Assembly (NCBI GenBank): GCA_013203785.1 | Contig: JABMPJ010000031.1 | Coordinates: forward strand, 1 to 33,941 | Origin: Lentisphaerota bacterium | GTDB lineage: Bacteria > Verrucomicrobiota > Kiritimatiellia > UBA8416 > JABMPJ01 | Length of the DNA stretch: 33,941 nucleotides | Reading direction: 5' to 3' | Shown: piece after piece, positions 8,101-16,199 of the stretch | Layout: each line of letters starts with the position of its first letter | Numbering within the stretch: the first letter of the stretch is position 1 | The notes under the pieces: model-generated | Seen by the model: only the letters and a program-made list of their open reading frames with translations | Database searches by the model: none | What the model was told of the DNA's origin: nothing | Translations under genes and position numbers: made by a program

Positions 8101-9319
8101 GCTCGACGCCAGGCTGCCAATCCCCGCTGACTTCCAGGTGCATCAATACACCGATACGCCCTTCGATGCGCGGCAATATGATGAAAACGGCAATCTGCAT
8201 CAAACCGTGTCCGGCGACCCCATCAGTCCCGAGACGCGCACGTTCACCTACGACTACGCCGACCGACTCGTCGCCGTGCAGGGCTCATCGGGCCCGGTGG
8301 CCACCTACGCCTACGATGCACTGGGTCGCCGAATCGCCAAAGTCGTCTTCGCAGGCCTGCCACCCATGCCGGTGATCACCAACCGCTATCTCTTTGCGGG
8401 TGGCGAGCTGATCGAGGAAGAAGACGGCGGCGGCGCGGTGGTACGGACGACGGTCAGAATGCATGTCGTCGACCATGATGGACGCTCGAGCATCACCAGC
8501 AGCGGCGACGTCTTGTTTCACCATTGCGACGACCAGGGCAGCCTCCTCGCACTCACCGATGAAGCGGGCGTCGTCATCGAGCGCTTCGACTACGACGATT
8601 ACGGCACACCTCAGTTCTTGGATGACAAGGGCGCCCCGCGGCCCGGTGCGACCGCACCGCTCTCCGGCGTACGGGAGCTCTTCCACGGCATGACCTGGAA
8701 CGAAGAGACAGGCCTCTATGGCGGCGGCGATGATCCCCTGCCCCACATGAATAAGGGAGAGTTGGTGGACGCCATCGCCAAAGATGCAAAAGCGGGTTAT
8801 AGCCGCTACTTCGATCCCTCCATAGGCCGCGCCTTGTCCCGCGCCGACGTGGGGAATAATCCATGGAGCACCGGAGGCGGAAAAACCCAAGACTACAACT
8901 CAAGCCGATCCAACAAGTCCTGCAGCCGTGCCGATGTGGGTCCTGGAGGCGCAAAAACGCAGGACTATAATTCGAGCCGCTCCAACAAATCCTCCAGCCG
9001 CTTTGACCCAGGGGGCGGTGGAAACGGGAGCGACGGGTTGAAAACCGAGGGATCCTTGAAAAAAGGTAACTCGGTTCAGCTCATCGGTTCTGGCCGGTTC
9101 AGTATTAGTGCCCGAGCCGCACGTTCGGGCCGTCGCTCCGCGCGCACATTTGTGTACACCGACTGCTTCCCAACCCGCTATGTCTACCCAAGTCTCGATG
9201 CCGCAAGCGGGGGAACCCTGGCGCGGCCCCACTATTACGGAGGCGGCGGAAGCGGGGGCACCATACGAATGGCTGACAAATTCAAGGCCGGCGCCGCACT
9301 ATCCAAAACCGTGAAGTAG
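2174..9319 (+). CDS. Giant secreted YD-repeat (RHS-like) protein with N-terminal clan-CD peptidase-like domain
   Basis: 2381 aa from the ATG at 2174 (GGAGGG ribosome site; an upstream in-frame ATG at 1940 would bury the signal peptide). Residues 1-22 are a signal peptide ending ASA. Residues about 40-250 look like a legumain/caspase-type fold: strand LLVLTQCYGGD with C68, then a TVVLSATSAGQKAVYGG strand, then FVLYVSDHGDRH with H242. About 490-575 is an IPT/TIG domain. About 605-640 holds two YGHxTVLK units. About 710 starts the RHS-type header (RGLDFVWARTYRSR). About 825-2075 carries tandem YD repeats (xxYxYDxxGN) with an FG-GAP/LruC-like acidic insert near 1095-1145. Near 2210 is a GYSRYFDPSIGRALS core end, followed by a roughly 165-residue tip with a duplicated 18-codon unit. 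No immunity-type gene follows. Likely a surface or secreted shell protein; the peptidase call is inference. Confidence 0.9.
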   Translation: MRNTTRSILFGITLLSAAWASATLVTNATVHGTLATSAGASIRDDDLARWIDTYIPTNTPKLLVLTQCYGGDTAKAFTGKTNTVVLSATSAGQKAVYGGYDAGAANAMRPGSGRTAGNIHTAGAANRDTIETPIVGGGMNPTNFPMTSVSTSGVVRSRHVIWYAGQPDGRPGRDVDQDALLQGHYAGETNTTYWAVAASTDGGWDYDGSARGLRQAIQAAGTLITNSTDPDAEQFVLYVSDHGDRHVTASLVTNLPPNQLAVLTGFPTFSSLDMNPQDLLDDTNTVPGFSVFIPFEPGGPVFDPDSEPFFLPPDWGLTITITNQSSLPPLFLTNPIELPLELDNGTVGDFPGEGVQLFFPVEPQFFVDSFFDVFVTIEVVQDTGLTWPISHISQDSGEVPKDIAPTDGRRVELRPDVIDTEIVALGLHGIEGAVYPIETRTNLLSGEWEPLDTLLGEDTIPGGGGGRLAYPIPPSTTPTRFFRALFPQPTLAGVEPALRPEGEDVPFIFLTGSGFYPGDTVLVGGQPSPHVEFDAHGLLRVDLPPGLPPGRYDVTVVDHIGGTVLATLADAIEIFDPLADPLRALASPPAWPPAGPAPALSRHYGHVTVLKSHGGDEDCDGTDDGILAYGHITVLKRGGNEQGSGMPSGRRYIGTEECDDGVGSTRDRSAAFSRQTDYDLNRDGEDRLDDDSEGDSILELRLHAGEIEQRVVDLAVPGRGLDFVWARTYRSRTGIATPQGNRWSHSYDVYCVTNGTTVDVHDGTGRKDTFRRQANGTYTCPEFFREGTLTTNVFRLTFADTGYWEFNPFDAASPASGKLARIVDRNANIMSLDYDGSGQLTELVDDLGRTNTVAYNPAGQIASVSDFSGRTVTYTYCIAGDPDGLPGDLKSVTSPPVTGTSTSNDFPIGKTTAYTYSTNAAPGASGLLLAITDPLGQTPIQCTYDIAPSSFSAWRAISLQRGTNLPTRVVYLSQKPSPNNRFATLQCMVNDPEGNVSEQDFDSRNRCVALRDFTGRAQPGQPVTTTENRPVGKLRPGDPDFFESTWRWNNDSLCTAWQRPMTNRIEWVYQADLAPTTPPRHRGNLLTERRVGNGDFNHDGFPDLLVSSFEHDPRFGTGEHGMLLFEDQWPESGDFDFNDVVLRHSTRVITPRGFEARCEYDANGNLVARTRHGSDADGGSPPLLAREDFTYNAHGQLTAITNAADGAGYRRYDVYLYGESPGATNFGYQTQAIMDAGPVGRNVTTSYDYDARGNVTRCVDPRGTPTTIEVNALNQTVASQTEGTALAERVRTQYTYDAANNLVRKDVENRDGDGTLDSTNAWFTTQYEYDPLYRLTRLMEEEGIFYGSLTNEFVYDGNDRLVQLRSPLAVQGGDPSHVTHYQYDERDLLFRETRAPGSPVQATTQYDYDDNGNLCVLRSGLEGPAGARVAQYDYDGFDRCVRSTDPMGNEIRYEYDANRNCTNVTRYGETNDVPGSAGNQRLSETRYEYDALDRCVAVRDAFFDVYTQLPLGDGWRDTTFFYAPNGLIVATTNDRGFRTTYTFDTTLFMTGVADALSNRVDYIYDDNGNVLTATQTGRSDLGGPDEVFVRRYTYDALDRCVAEWDNVGNTNRYAYDSRDNRVRHTDPLGFSQESDFDGLSRPTSNRQGVGGSAQRSTHYTYDAASRLVTSTDSNTNVTQYAYDALDRLAITTLADNTSATNIYDVHSNLIQTHDANGTQILWAYDTLNRCVQKIVAPGPGVAPDTTFESYQYDGMSRMVRAANNQTEVTCQYDSLGRCVREGTASPALGLTPRECTRTFDAHGLLLVQTNYSGRLAGYSYDPLDRTASLSKADAGKALNPVAAFAYTGPDRLARVTFTNGVQTDYTYSGLDSVTNAPGDSGWGQIQRVHHALGAVAIDDRLFTYDRSQNKAVRALTEPFVLGGTTNRQVFVYDSLNRLVQSVISTNGTIAHDTAYLLDAVGNRLSVVRDGTNQPYTLDARLPIPADFQVHQYTDTPFDARQYDENGNLHQTVSGDPISPETRTFTYDYADRLVAVQGSSGPVATYAYDALGRRIAKVVFAGLPPMPVITNRYLFAGGELIEEEDGGGAVVRTTVRMHVVDHDGRSSITSSGDVLFHHCDDQGSLLALTDEAGVVIERFDYDDYGTPQFLDDKGAPRPGATAPLSGVRELFHGMTWNEETGLYGGGDDPLPHMNKGELVDAIAKDAKAGYSRYFDPSIGRALSRADVGNNPWSTGGGKTQDYNSSRSNKSCSRADVGPGGAKTQDYNSSRSNKSSSRFDPGGGGNGSDGLKTEGSLKKGNSVQLIGSGRFSISARAARSGRRSARTFVYTDCFPTRYVYPSLDAASGGTLARPHYYGGGGSGGTIRMADKFKAGAALSKTVK
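8882..9007 (+). repeat. Duplicated 18-codon unit in the YD-repeat protein tip
   Basis: Copies at 8882-8935 and 8954-9007 both encode KTQDYNSSRSNKS followed by xSRxD. The 13 identical residues are written with seven synonymous differences (acc/acg, caa/cag, tac/tat, aac/aat, tca/tcg, cga/cgc, aag/aaa). The duplication is therefore old and the peptide has been held constant by selection. An 18-nt glycine-rich spacer separates the copies. Confidence 0.9.
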
Positions 9320-9377
9320 TTCCCATTCTTCTTTGACACTTCCCTGCATGCCACGAAGACGCTAACATTCTGTCCCT

Positions 9378-9806
9378 ATGAATCTGATCAACCGAGACAC
9401 AGACTACGCGGTGCGGGCCCTGTGCCACATGGCGCAACACCCGGACACTATCGTATCGGTGGCCGACCTGCACCCACAGTTGCAGGTGCCTCGGCCCTAT
9501 CTCCGGCTCATCTTGCAGACGTTGGCACGGGAGCAGATCCTGCAATCCTTTCGCGGTAAAGGTGGCGGGTTTAAGCTGGCGAAACCGCCCGCGAAGATAC
9601 GGCTGTCTGATATCATTGAGATATTCCAAGGCGATATTGCCCTGGTCGAATGCGTCTTCCACGGCGAGGCGTGTCCCGACTGTACCACATGCCCGCTGCG
9701 ACGTACGGTCATGGAAATCGAGGCGATGGCACTCAAGACCTTGCGAGCCACAACGATTGCCTCTCTGCAACGTGGTACTGCCGCGGCTCAGTGCTCCACC
9801 GCGTGA
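9378..9806 (+). CDS. Rrf2-family transcriptional regulator with four-Cys cluster motif
   Basis: 142 aa. The N-terminus (NRDTDYAVRALCHMAQHP) is the winged-helix start typical of Rrf2/IscR/NsrR proteins, followed by the recognition region (PRPYLRLILQTLAREQILQSFRGKGGGFKLA) with its GKGGGF wing. Cysteines in ECVFHGEACPDCTTC (C-x6-C-x2-C-x2-C) replace the usual three-Cys cluster site, so it probably senses Fe-S status, redox or NO. The ribosome site is weak. It lies between two giant secreted-protein genes, an unusual place; the hemerythrin operon about 8 kb upstream, whose promoter carries a 23-bp dyad, is the more logical target. Family certain, target inferred. Confidence 0.9.
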   Translation: MNLINRDTDYAVRALCHMAQHPDTIVSVADLHPQLQVPRPYLRLILQTLAREQILQSFRGKGGGFKLAKPPAKIRLSDIIEIFQGDIALVECVFHGEACPDCTTCPLRRTVMEIEAMALKTLRATTIASLQRGTAAAQCSTA

Positions 9807-9807
9807 C

Positions 9808-9830
9808 GTTATCTCAGCCGACAAGATAAC
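9808..9830. promoter_or_regulatory. Inverted repeat GTTATCT-N9-AGATAAC
   Basis: Perfect 7-bp arms at 9808-9814 and 9824-9830, starting two bases after the Rrf2 stop and just upstream of a promoter-like pair. It is AT-rich with no T-run, which fits an operator better than a terminator. Total length 23 bp. The binding protein is unknown; the neighbouring Rrf2 regulator is a candidate. Confidence 0.4.
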
Positions 9831-9843
9831 AAGAAAAGAACCG

Positions 9844-9872
9844 TTGCACGCCTCTAAAGACAGCTCTACACT
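9844..9872 (+). promoter_or_regulatory. Sigma-70-like promoter for the second giant gene
   Basis: TTGCAC (9844-9849) and TACACT (9867-9872) are separated by 17 bp, each matching four of six consensus positions, about 40 bp upstream of the start at 9913. A short inverted pair ACACTC/GAGTGT overlaps the start of the transcript. Prediction by eye only. Confidence 0.4.
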
Positions 9873-9912
9873 CTCATTATCAGCGAAAGCGTGAGTGTGG
9901 AGGAGACGTGAT

Positions 9913-12900
9913 ATGATAACGGACCAGATGCTGACCAACCAGATGAGGGGCGGGTGGTATGGATACGCTCGCGCCACGGCGATTGTGGCACTGCTGCTCC
10001 TGCACGTTTGCGGTGTCGGCGCGGACGAACGGCTGCACGGGCAGATTACCGATGACGTGTCAGGGCAGCCGGTCGTCTCCGCCTGGGTACGGGTCGACGA
10101 GGAGCCCGTGGATGACTCCTTTGAAGCCGAGGTGCTGACAGATGCCTTTGGGTTCTATAGGACCGACGAGCTCACAGCGGCGACCTATCGGGTCGCCGTT
10201 GACCATCCTGGCTACCTGACGGCCTCGAATTCCGTAGTCGTCAGCAACGCCCCTCCCGCACCGCAATCATTCGAACTCACCCCGCTCCTGCCGGGCGGGG
10301 GTAACGACATTTTTCTTGAGGTGCAGTGCGTGACCAGCACCATACGACTGGAGGGCGTGCCAGTAGAGGCCCAGGTCTTTACGCTGGTGGGCGATGCTGC
10401 GCCTGCACTGGTGAAGGCAGGCGTGACCGACTCAAACGGCGTGGCGGTGATTCAAGGGATGCCGAACGGTTACTACCGCTTCACCGCCAACCAGGGCGGC
10501 ACGGCGCGGCCCAAGTGGCTGGCATTTTCAAGCGCGGGGCTGCCCGTGGACAAGACGCACGTGACCAAGACACAGTCGGTCCGCATTGGGCTGAAGCCGG
10601 AGCCGCAGGACATCGTTTTCACGGTTCGGGGGCTGAACCCGGCGGCGCCGGATCGATTCTACGACACCAACCAACCCCTGCCCGAGGTCTTTGTGGAGTT
10701 GACGGGCGTGGCGTTCGATGCGCTGGGACGCCGCACCAAGCTGGTTCCCACCCGAACGGGCGTGACAGACGCCGACGGCGAAGTGACGTTCCGCGGCCTG
10801 CCCGCCATCTCATGGATTGCGCAGACCAAGAAACTCGGTTACTGGTCCTATGAAGCCGCCATCAACCCCCACCCCACCAGCGGCGAGCTGATCGACACAC
10901 ATACTCTGCGCCCGGCCCTGCGCAGCAACAAGCTCTGGCTGACGCTGGAGCATCCCTATGCGGACCGAAATGTATTGCAGTCTCTCAAGGTCCATGTACA
11001 AGGCCTGGAAGGCACAAACACGGAGGGCATTGATTTCTGGAACGGCTGGGTCGCCTACTACGCCCCAACGTTTTACTGGGAATGGCACACCATCCAGAAC
11101 ATGCTGCCCGGCCGCTACAAGCTAACCGTCAACGGGAGCGGAGCCGGCAACGGGAAGATCCGCCCCCTCTTCTTTGCCACCGATTACGTCGAGATCGAGG
11201 ACAAGACAAACCTGAATGCCAATCTGACGTGGACGGACGCAACGCTGGCCCTGAAAACGACGCCAGCGACCATCCGGGGGCGCCTCTTCGCCGCCGACCA
11301 TATCAGCGAGCTCTATGGCATTTCTGAGCCGTACGTATCCGAACCGACACCTGCCTATCGCCAGGTGCGCGAACAGCAGATCGATATCGAGTTTCTGGAG
11401 TACGAGGGCCAGACCGCCGCCGAGGGCCCGTTCCTGAAGCCGGAGTACCGCACCGTGACGGTGACTACCGACACCAACGGCGAGTTCATGGTCTCCCTGC
11501 CCTGCGCGTTTTACGGGCTGCGCATTGCGGGAATGACCAATTACTGGGGCAGTCACGTACACATGCGGAACTTCACCACAACGCTCAGCACTGAGAAAGA
11601 GAAGGTCCAGGGCTGGCCGTTCTATATATGGCCACATGCCAGCTTTCCGCCGCGCAATGGGGCCCCTGATTTCGGGTACCCTCTACCCATCCGATCCGGC
11701 CACGATTATACGCTCGACATCTTTGTCCGTAAACAGGTCATGGCGATCAGTGGGGCGGTGTTTGATGACAGCGGGGGGGATCCCACGTCGGGCGATCTGA
11801 TCATGGGGTCGGGAACCGACCGGGCCCAGGTTTCGCTGCAGGGCACCGGGGGCACCGTCGTGAAGCCCCTCCAAAAAGGGGTCGGGAGCGGCGATGGCAA
11901 ATACCTCTTTATCGACGTGCCCCCAGGGGCCTACTCTCTGAGCGTCGCGCAGGCCCGCAACACCTTTGACTACGGAGGAACAGGAACCCCCTTCCAGGTG
12001 ACCGTGCCCGCCTGGGATCCTCCCGGCGTGGTGCCCGTGGCCGATCCGGAGTACTACGTGCTCCATCCCTTCGGCGAGATTGCGTTGGCCAACGTGCAAG
12101 CGACCTACATACCCAGCACAACCACCGTGGAACTCAACCTTCACCAATGGCACCCGATCGGTGAGTACTACGAATACGCTGGATCGGGGGACTACTTCAC
12201 CACCAAGAAGGTGGACTATATAGGTGAAGTGCGTTTTGGGGGAGGCATCCCGCAGGGCGGTTTCACCTTATGGAGGCCCACCCCTAACATCGCGGGATAT
12301 GGCGTAAAATACTTTGAGGGGAGGGTTGCCGGCGAGGGCGGGCATCACACATTCGAGGTCTACTTTGGCAAAGGCTCAGCGCCGGATAATGTCATCGATG
12401 AGATCCCCCCGGTGCCCGCCGACATCGAGTTCCATGTCTACAGCGATGCGGATCCGACCTATTTTGTGGCGGATACCACGGTCGTGCTGGAGTCGGGACT
12501 CATATACCCCGCGTTCCCCATTCCCTTCGACGGGTACGAAGTGGTGGACTACGAAGGCTACTCCGTTGTGACCACGGTCTCCAACGCCTACTGGACCGGG
12601 ATCGCCAAGACGACGACGATCGATCCGGCGATACCCAAGTACCGCATTGACGTCATCATGACGCGCGGTACGCGATTCACCGGCACGGTTGAGAATGCCT
12701 CTTCGAGCTTGCCGATCTCGCGTGCCACAGTAGAAATCCGTGATCGGTTCGGCAACGTCCTGCGGGATGGCCTCACGACGACCAACGGGACGTTTGACTT
12801 CCCGGCCCATATCAGTGGCTCGGAACCTGTTTACGTGGACGTCACGGCTCACGGCTACCTCCCCCAGCGCACGCGCTTTGCCCCCGGAGATGGCATCATC

Positions 12901-15900
12901 GTGCCCGATCCAAATGATCCCGACGACAAGGCGGTGATGACCCTCGACGTAGAGCTCGCCCAGCTGCCCGGACCGGCGGTGACGGCGCAAGCTCTGGATC
13001 GTCATGGGATGTTTCTCCCAGGGGTAACGCGCGTGGGCAATACCACGCTGCAAACGGGCGGGCTGGCCACACAGGAACTCACCATGGCGTGGAGTGTCAC
13101 ACTGGACGCCTCCACCTATACGTATGAGCTTCCGCCGTTCGACGAACCGGACGGCACCCCCCCTGCCCCAGTCAGTGTGGCGGCCGTGGATACCGTCACG
13201 GAGGTCTGGTTGGTGGACCCGCGCATGTACGGAGTTCCAGCTGTAGGCACGAACGCGGCGGTCTACAGCAATGCCTACAGCGCCGTGCCCACCGCCGTGG
13301 TATTGCCAGACCCCGACGACTACCTCGAAGTGCGCGACTGGTTGAACGGGCTGGGCGGCGATGCGGCACCGGGGGTGTTCATGACTCAGGCCGATAGCAT
13401 CGTGCCTGCCGCAGGTCCCAATGCATTCACTGCGTCCGGTACGCTCCCGCTGTGGAAACTGCCTCCGGGCGATTTCAACCCGGTCTTTGTCGTTCTGACA
13501 GAGCGCGGCGCCGTCACGCTCCACGCACTGCAGTACACCGGATCTCTCGCTGGCAAAGAGCTTGACGGCAAGCAGGTGCCGCGCTGGCTGGGATTTGCCG
13601 CCGATGCCATGGGTGCCATTGCCGGCAACGGTCCCGTCGTAGAGCACGTGGCGTCCTATATGCCGAAGGGCCGCTTCATGGCAACGCCGTCGTTCCTGGC
13701 GGAGATTGGCGAGGAACCCGGCCAGCCCGGCTACCTGCGCTACTTCTATCGCATCGACGTCAATGTGGCGGAATCCATGGAGACACCGGGCGAAGACCTG
13801 GTCGGTCTCGGCCCCGGCAGCCTGGGGCTGGAGTTCAAGGCGGCTGCGGAGGTCAGCGTCAGCGGAAAGAGCAACAGCATCACGCTGGCCATCCAAGGCG
13901 ATGCGATCGTCACCAACGAATTCGATGTATCCGAATACGCCCCGCCCTTCCTCGCCAGGTTCGAGCCAGAAGTCATCATCACCGGACCAGACGCCCACAT
14001 TCGGAGCTCACTGGGGAAGACCTTCCCAGGCGGCGGCCCCTTCGAGTTCGAGCTGACCCACACCGTGTGGGGCGGTATCAAAGCCGCAGCCGAACTGAAC
14101 CTGCGCCCGATCACCGGCAAGCTACCTTACGTGGGGCCGGCGATCACCACGCTGGATCGCACCGGCAAGCTCTCGTTTTACGGAGACATGGACGCAAGGA
14201 TCGATCTCATCTCGCGCCGCACCTGGCGGACCCTCTATCCACCGCCAGCGGGCTCGGCGGTGGGCGACCCGCGCGTCTGGCGGCGCCATTTCCTTGGCGG
14301 AACCGAGGATCTCAACCTGCCCGCGGCCAACTCCAATTCGTTTGATCTGGCGTTCAATTTTGGACTGGGACTACGCGTGGATATTGGTAGCGGACGCGCC
14401 GGTGCACGCGGCGGCCTGCGCCTGGCCGGAAACGAGCATCCCATTACCGGGCGACCTTCGCTGGTCATAGCGCTTAATCCCGATGGCGACTGGCCACCCA
14501 TCAAACGTGTCAGCGGCAAGGCCCTGGCTGAACTTGAAGCCCACCTCGACGTCTGGGTGGCGCGCTTCAGTAAGGAGTGGGAATGGGAGCTGGCCGACTT
14601 CGATGTAGAACTGGGAACCGCGCCCTCCATCTCCATCGCCCCCATAGAGATAGGCTTTACGGTGATCGATCCCGATGGCTTCCCTGCCGCCGCGTTCATC
14701 GGCCTGGCCCCCACCCTCATTGAAGGCCTCTATCCCGCTGGCACGCTTCAAATGCTAAACAGCGGCGATGGTGCCATGCTCTACAGTGATGCCGACCAGA
14801 ACGATATGGTCCTGCGCTTTTCGGGGCGCGCTGCCAACGGAGAGTGGAATCCGCCGGTCGATATTGTCACGACCGGGGGCATCGTTTCTGCCGCCATGGC
14901 CGAACGCCCCGGAGGCGGGTATGTGGCGGTGTGGTGCGAGATAGATGGTGCCGATGTGGGCAATCCGTATCCCACGACCACGCTGCGCTATGCCACCGCC
15001 AATACCGATGGGTCGGTCTGGAGTGCACCGGCCCTGCTCAGCGCCCTGAACGGCGTGGCCGCCGAGCTATCTCTTGTTCGCTCAGGCACCTTTCTGGGCC
15101 TGGTATTTTTAGAAACCGAAGACGGCCCGACCAGCACGCTGTACGATCTGAAATCATGTGTATGGAACGACGGGCTGGCCACCTGGTCGATGCCCGCCAC
15201 GGAAGGCAGTGACGTCTCCATCCACGGCTTCGATATCGTCGGCGGCGCCGACAGCTCGCCGGCCTGCGTGGTTCTGGCCTACACAAGCGAGAGTGGCGCC
15301 CTGCAGGCCCGCACGTGGGACGGCACCACCATGGCGGCACCCGTGCTGGTCGACAGCAATGCCGTAGGTGGCGTGGCCCTCGAGGAGACGGATCCAGAGC
15401 ACTTCCTGCTGGCGTGGCGTCCGGACGGCGGTGGCATCGGGCTGAAGGGGTACGACAAGATCGCCTGGGTTGACTATGCCACACCCTTCGGAAGCACGTT
15501 CGGGACAGACATCGCACTACAACGACTGACCGACGGCAGCCAGACCAACGTCCTGGTGTCGTGGATACAGGGCAGCGATCCGGCCGCCATCTGGACCGGT
15601 TATGTCGGCGTCACTGGCGAGGTGCAACAGGCGGGCTCCAACCTGACGCACAACAGCAACGGACGCTACGACGACGTGCAACTCCTGCCCGGAACCAATC
15701 TCGACGCCACAGTGATTGCCCGCTTCAGTGCAAGCCCGACCCAAGTGCGAGAGTTCCACGTTAGTTTTGGATCTGGGCTGGATGACGACGTTGATGATGA
15801 CGGTTTCAGCGACCGCGCCGAGCTGCGCATCATCGACTTCGATCCCAATGACAGCGTCACGACACTTGCCGATGTGGCACCCGACGGCGACTTCGACAAC

Positions 15901-16185
15901 GACGGCATGGAGAACGCGCAGGAAGTGGCCTTTGGCTATGACCCCACTGATTCATCTTCCGTGCTACGGATCCTCGACTTCGAGGTAACTGACGCGGCCC
16001 GCGCCACCATTTACATGCCCGAGAGAGCGAACGGAATGCTGGTCCGGGGCGATGCTGTGGCGACACTGAACGACGAGCCCCGCGACATTGTGGAGGTCCG
16101 CACCAACGCCATCGGCATCGTGACGCTAACCGATCCCGCCGTCGCAGCGGACCAAAGCTTCTACGGCGTCACCTTGGAGCGCTAG
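9913..16185 (+). CDS. Giant secreted multidomain protein with carboxypeptidase-regulatory-like repeats
   Basis: 2090 aa. Start chosen at ATG 9913, seven bases after GGAGGAGA; a GTG at 9895 precedes that site. Signal peptide 1-37 (core ATAIVALLLLHVCGVGA). From about 38 there is a CarboxypepD-reg/Cna-B-like beta-sandwich (LHGQITDDVSGQPVVSAWVRV), with further ones near 125-200 and 915-990 (FTGTVENASSSLPISRATVEI). The centre (about 1150-1600) is unassigned, beta-rich. About 1620-1955 has repeated SG..W..P and V.WCE/VSWIQG strands resembling a BNR/sialidase-like propeller. About 1957-2015 carries two Asp-rich calcium-loop segments (DDDVDDDGFSD, DGDFDNDGMEN). No sorting tail. Stop is 14 bases before the next gene, so they are likely co-transcribed. 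Role unknown; probably a cell-surface or extracellular structural protein. Confidence 0.85.
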   Translation: MITDQMLTNQMRGGWYGYARATAIVALLLLHVCGVGADERLHGQITDDVSGQPVVSAWVRVDEEPVDDSFEAEVLTDAFGFYRTDELTAATYRVAVDHPGYLTASNSVVVSNAPPAPQSFELTPLLPGGGNDIFLEVQCVTSTIRLEGVPVEAQVFTLVGDAAPALVKAGVTDSNGVAVIQGMPNGYYRFTANQGGTARPKWLAFSSAGLPVDKTHVTKTQSVRIGLKPEPQDIVFTVRGLNPAAPDRFYDTNQPLPEVFVELTGVAFDALGRRTKLVPTRTGVTDADGEVTFRGLPAISWIAQTKKLGYWSYEAAINPHPTSGELIDTHTLRPALRSNKLWLTLEHPYADRNVLQSLKVHVQGLEGTNTEGIDFWNGWVAYYAPTFYWEWHTIQNMLPGRYKLTVNGSGAGNGKIRPLFFATDYVEIEDKTNLNANLTWTDATLALKTTPATIRGRLFAADHISELYGISEPYVSEPTPAYRQVREQQIDIEFLEYEGQTAAEGPFLKPEYRTVTVTTDTNGEFMVSLPCAFYGLRIAGMTNYWGSHVHMRNFTTTLSTEKEKVQGWPFYIWPHASFPPRNGAPDFGYPLPIRSGHDYTLDIFVRKQVMAISGAVFDDSGGDPTSGDLIMGSGTDRAQVSLQGTGGTVVKPLQKGVGSGDGKYLFIDVPPGAYSLSVAQARNTFDYGGTGTPFQVTVPAWDPPGVVPVADPEYYVLHPFGEIALANVQATYIPSTTTVELNLHQWHPIGEYYEYAGSGDYFTTKKVDYIGEVRFGGGIPQGGFTLWRPTPNIAGYGVKYFEGRVAGEGGHHTFEVYFGKGSAPDNVIDEIPPVPADIEFHVYSDADPTYFVADTTVVLESGLIYPAFPIPFDGYEVVDYEGYSVVTTVSNAYWTGIAKTTTIDPAIPKYRIDVIMTRGTRFTGTVENASSSLPISRATVEIRDRFGNVLRDGLTTTNGTFDFPAHISGSEPVYVDVTAHGYLPQRTRFAPGDGIIVPDPNDPDDKAVMTLDVELAQLPGPAVTAQALDRHGMFLPGVTRVGNTTLQTGGLATQELTMAWSVTLDASTYTYELPPFDEPDGTPPAPVSVAAVDTVTEVWLVDPRMYGVPAVGTNAAVYSNAYSAVPTAVVLPDPDDYLEVRDWLNGLGGDAAPGVFMTQADSIVPAAGPNAFTASGTLPLWKLPPGDFNPVFVVLTERGAVTLHALQYTGSLAGKELDGKQVPRWLGFAADAMGAIAGNGPVVEHVASYMPKGRFMATPSFLAEIGEEPGQPGYLRYFYRIDVNVAESMETPGEDLVGLGPGSLGLEFKAAAEVSVSGKSNSITLAIQGDAIVTNEFDVSEYAPPFLARFEPEVIITGPDAHIRSSLGKTFPGGGPFEFELTHTVWGGIKAAAELNLRPITGKLPYVGPAITTLDRTGKLSFYGDMDARIDLISRRTWRTLYPPPAGSAVGDPRVWRRHFLGGTEDLNLPAANSNSFDLAFNFGLGLRVDIGSGRAGARGGLRLAGNEHPITGRPSLVIALNPDGDWPPIKRVSGKALAELEAHLDVWVARFSKEWEWELADFDVELGTAPSISIAPIEIGFTVIDPDGFPAAAFIGLAPTLIEGLYPAGTLQMLNSGDGAMLYSDADQNDMVLRFSGRAANGEWNPPVDIVTTGGIVSAAMAERPGGGYVAVWCEIDGADVGNPYPTTTLRYATANTDGSVWSAPALLSALNGVAAELSLVRSGTFLGLVFLETEDGPTSTLYDLKSCVWNDGLATWSMPATEGSDVSIHGFDIVGGADSSPACVVLAYTSESGALQARTWDGTTMAAPVLVDSNAVGGVALEETDPEHFLLAWRPDGGGIGLKGYDKIAWVDYATPFGSTFGTDIALQRLTDGSQTNVLVSWIQGSDPAAIWTGYVGVTGEVQQAGSNLTHNSNGRYDDVQLLPGTNLDATVIARFSASPTQVREFHVSFGSGLDDDVDDDGFSDRAELRIIDFDPNDSVTTLADVAPDGDFDNDGMENAQEVAFGYDPTDSSSVLRILDFEVTDAARATIYMPERANGMLVRGDAVATLNDEPRDIVEVRTNAIGIVTLTDPAVAADQSFYGVTLER

Positions 16186-16199
16186 CAGGAGCAATCTAA

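Noticed and set aside
8800..9319. RHS C-terminal toxin domain
   Set aside because: The tip is Gly/Ser-rich with a conserved internal repeat and shows no catalytic motif; no immunity gene follows.
9913..10030. Lipoprotein signal at Cys33 of the second giant protein
   Set aside because: The residues before Cys are LLHV, with Val where a lipobox needs Gly, Ala or Ser; a normal signal peptidase site after GVGA fits better.
12376..13998. 540-codon minus-strand frame inside the second giant gene
   Set aside because: Arg/His-rich antisense shadow; the plus strand has signal peptide, domains and continuous frame.
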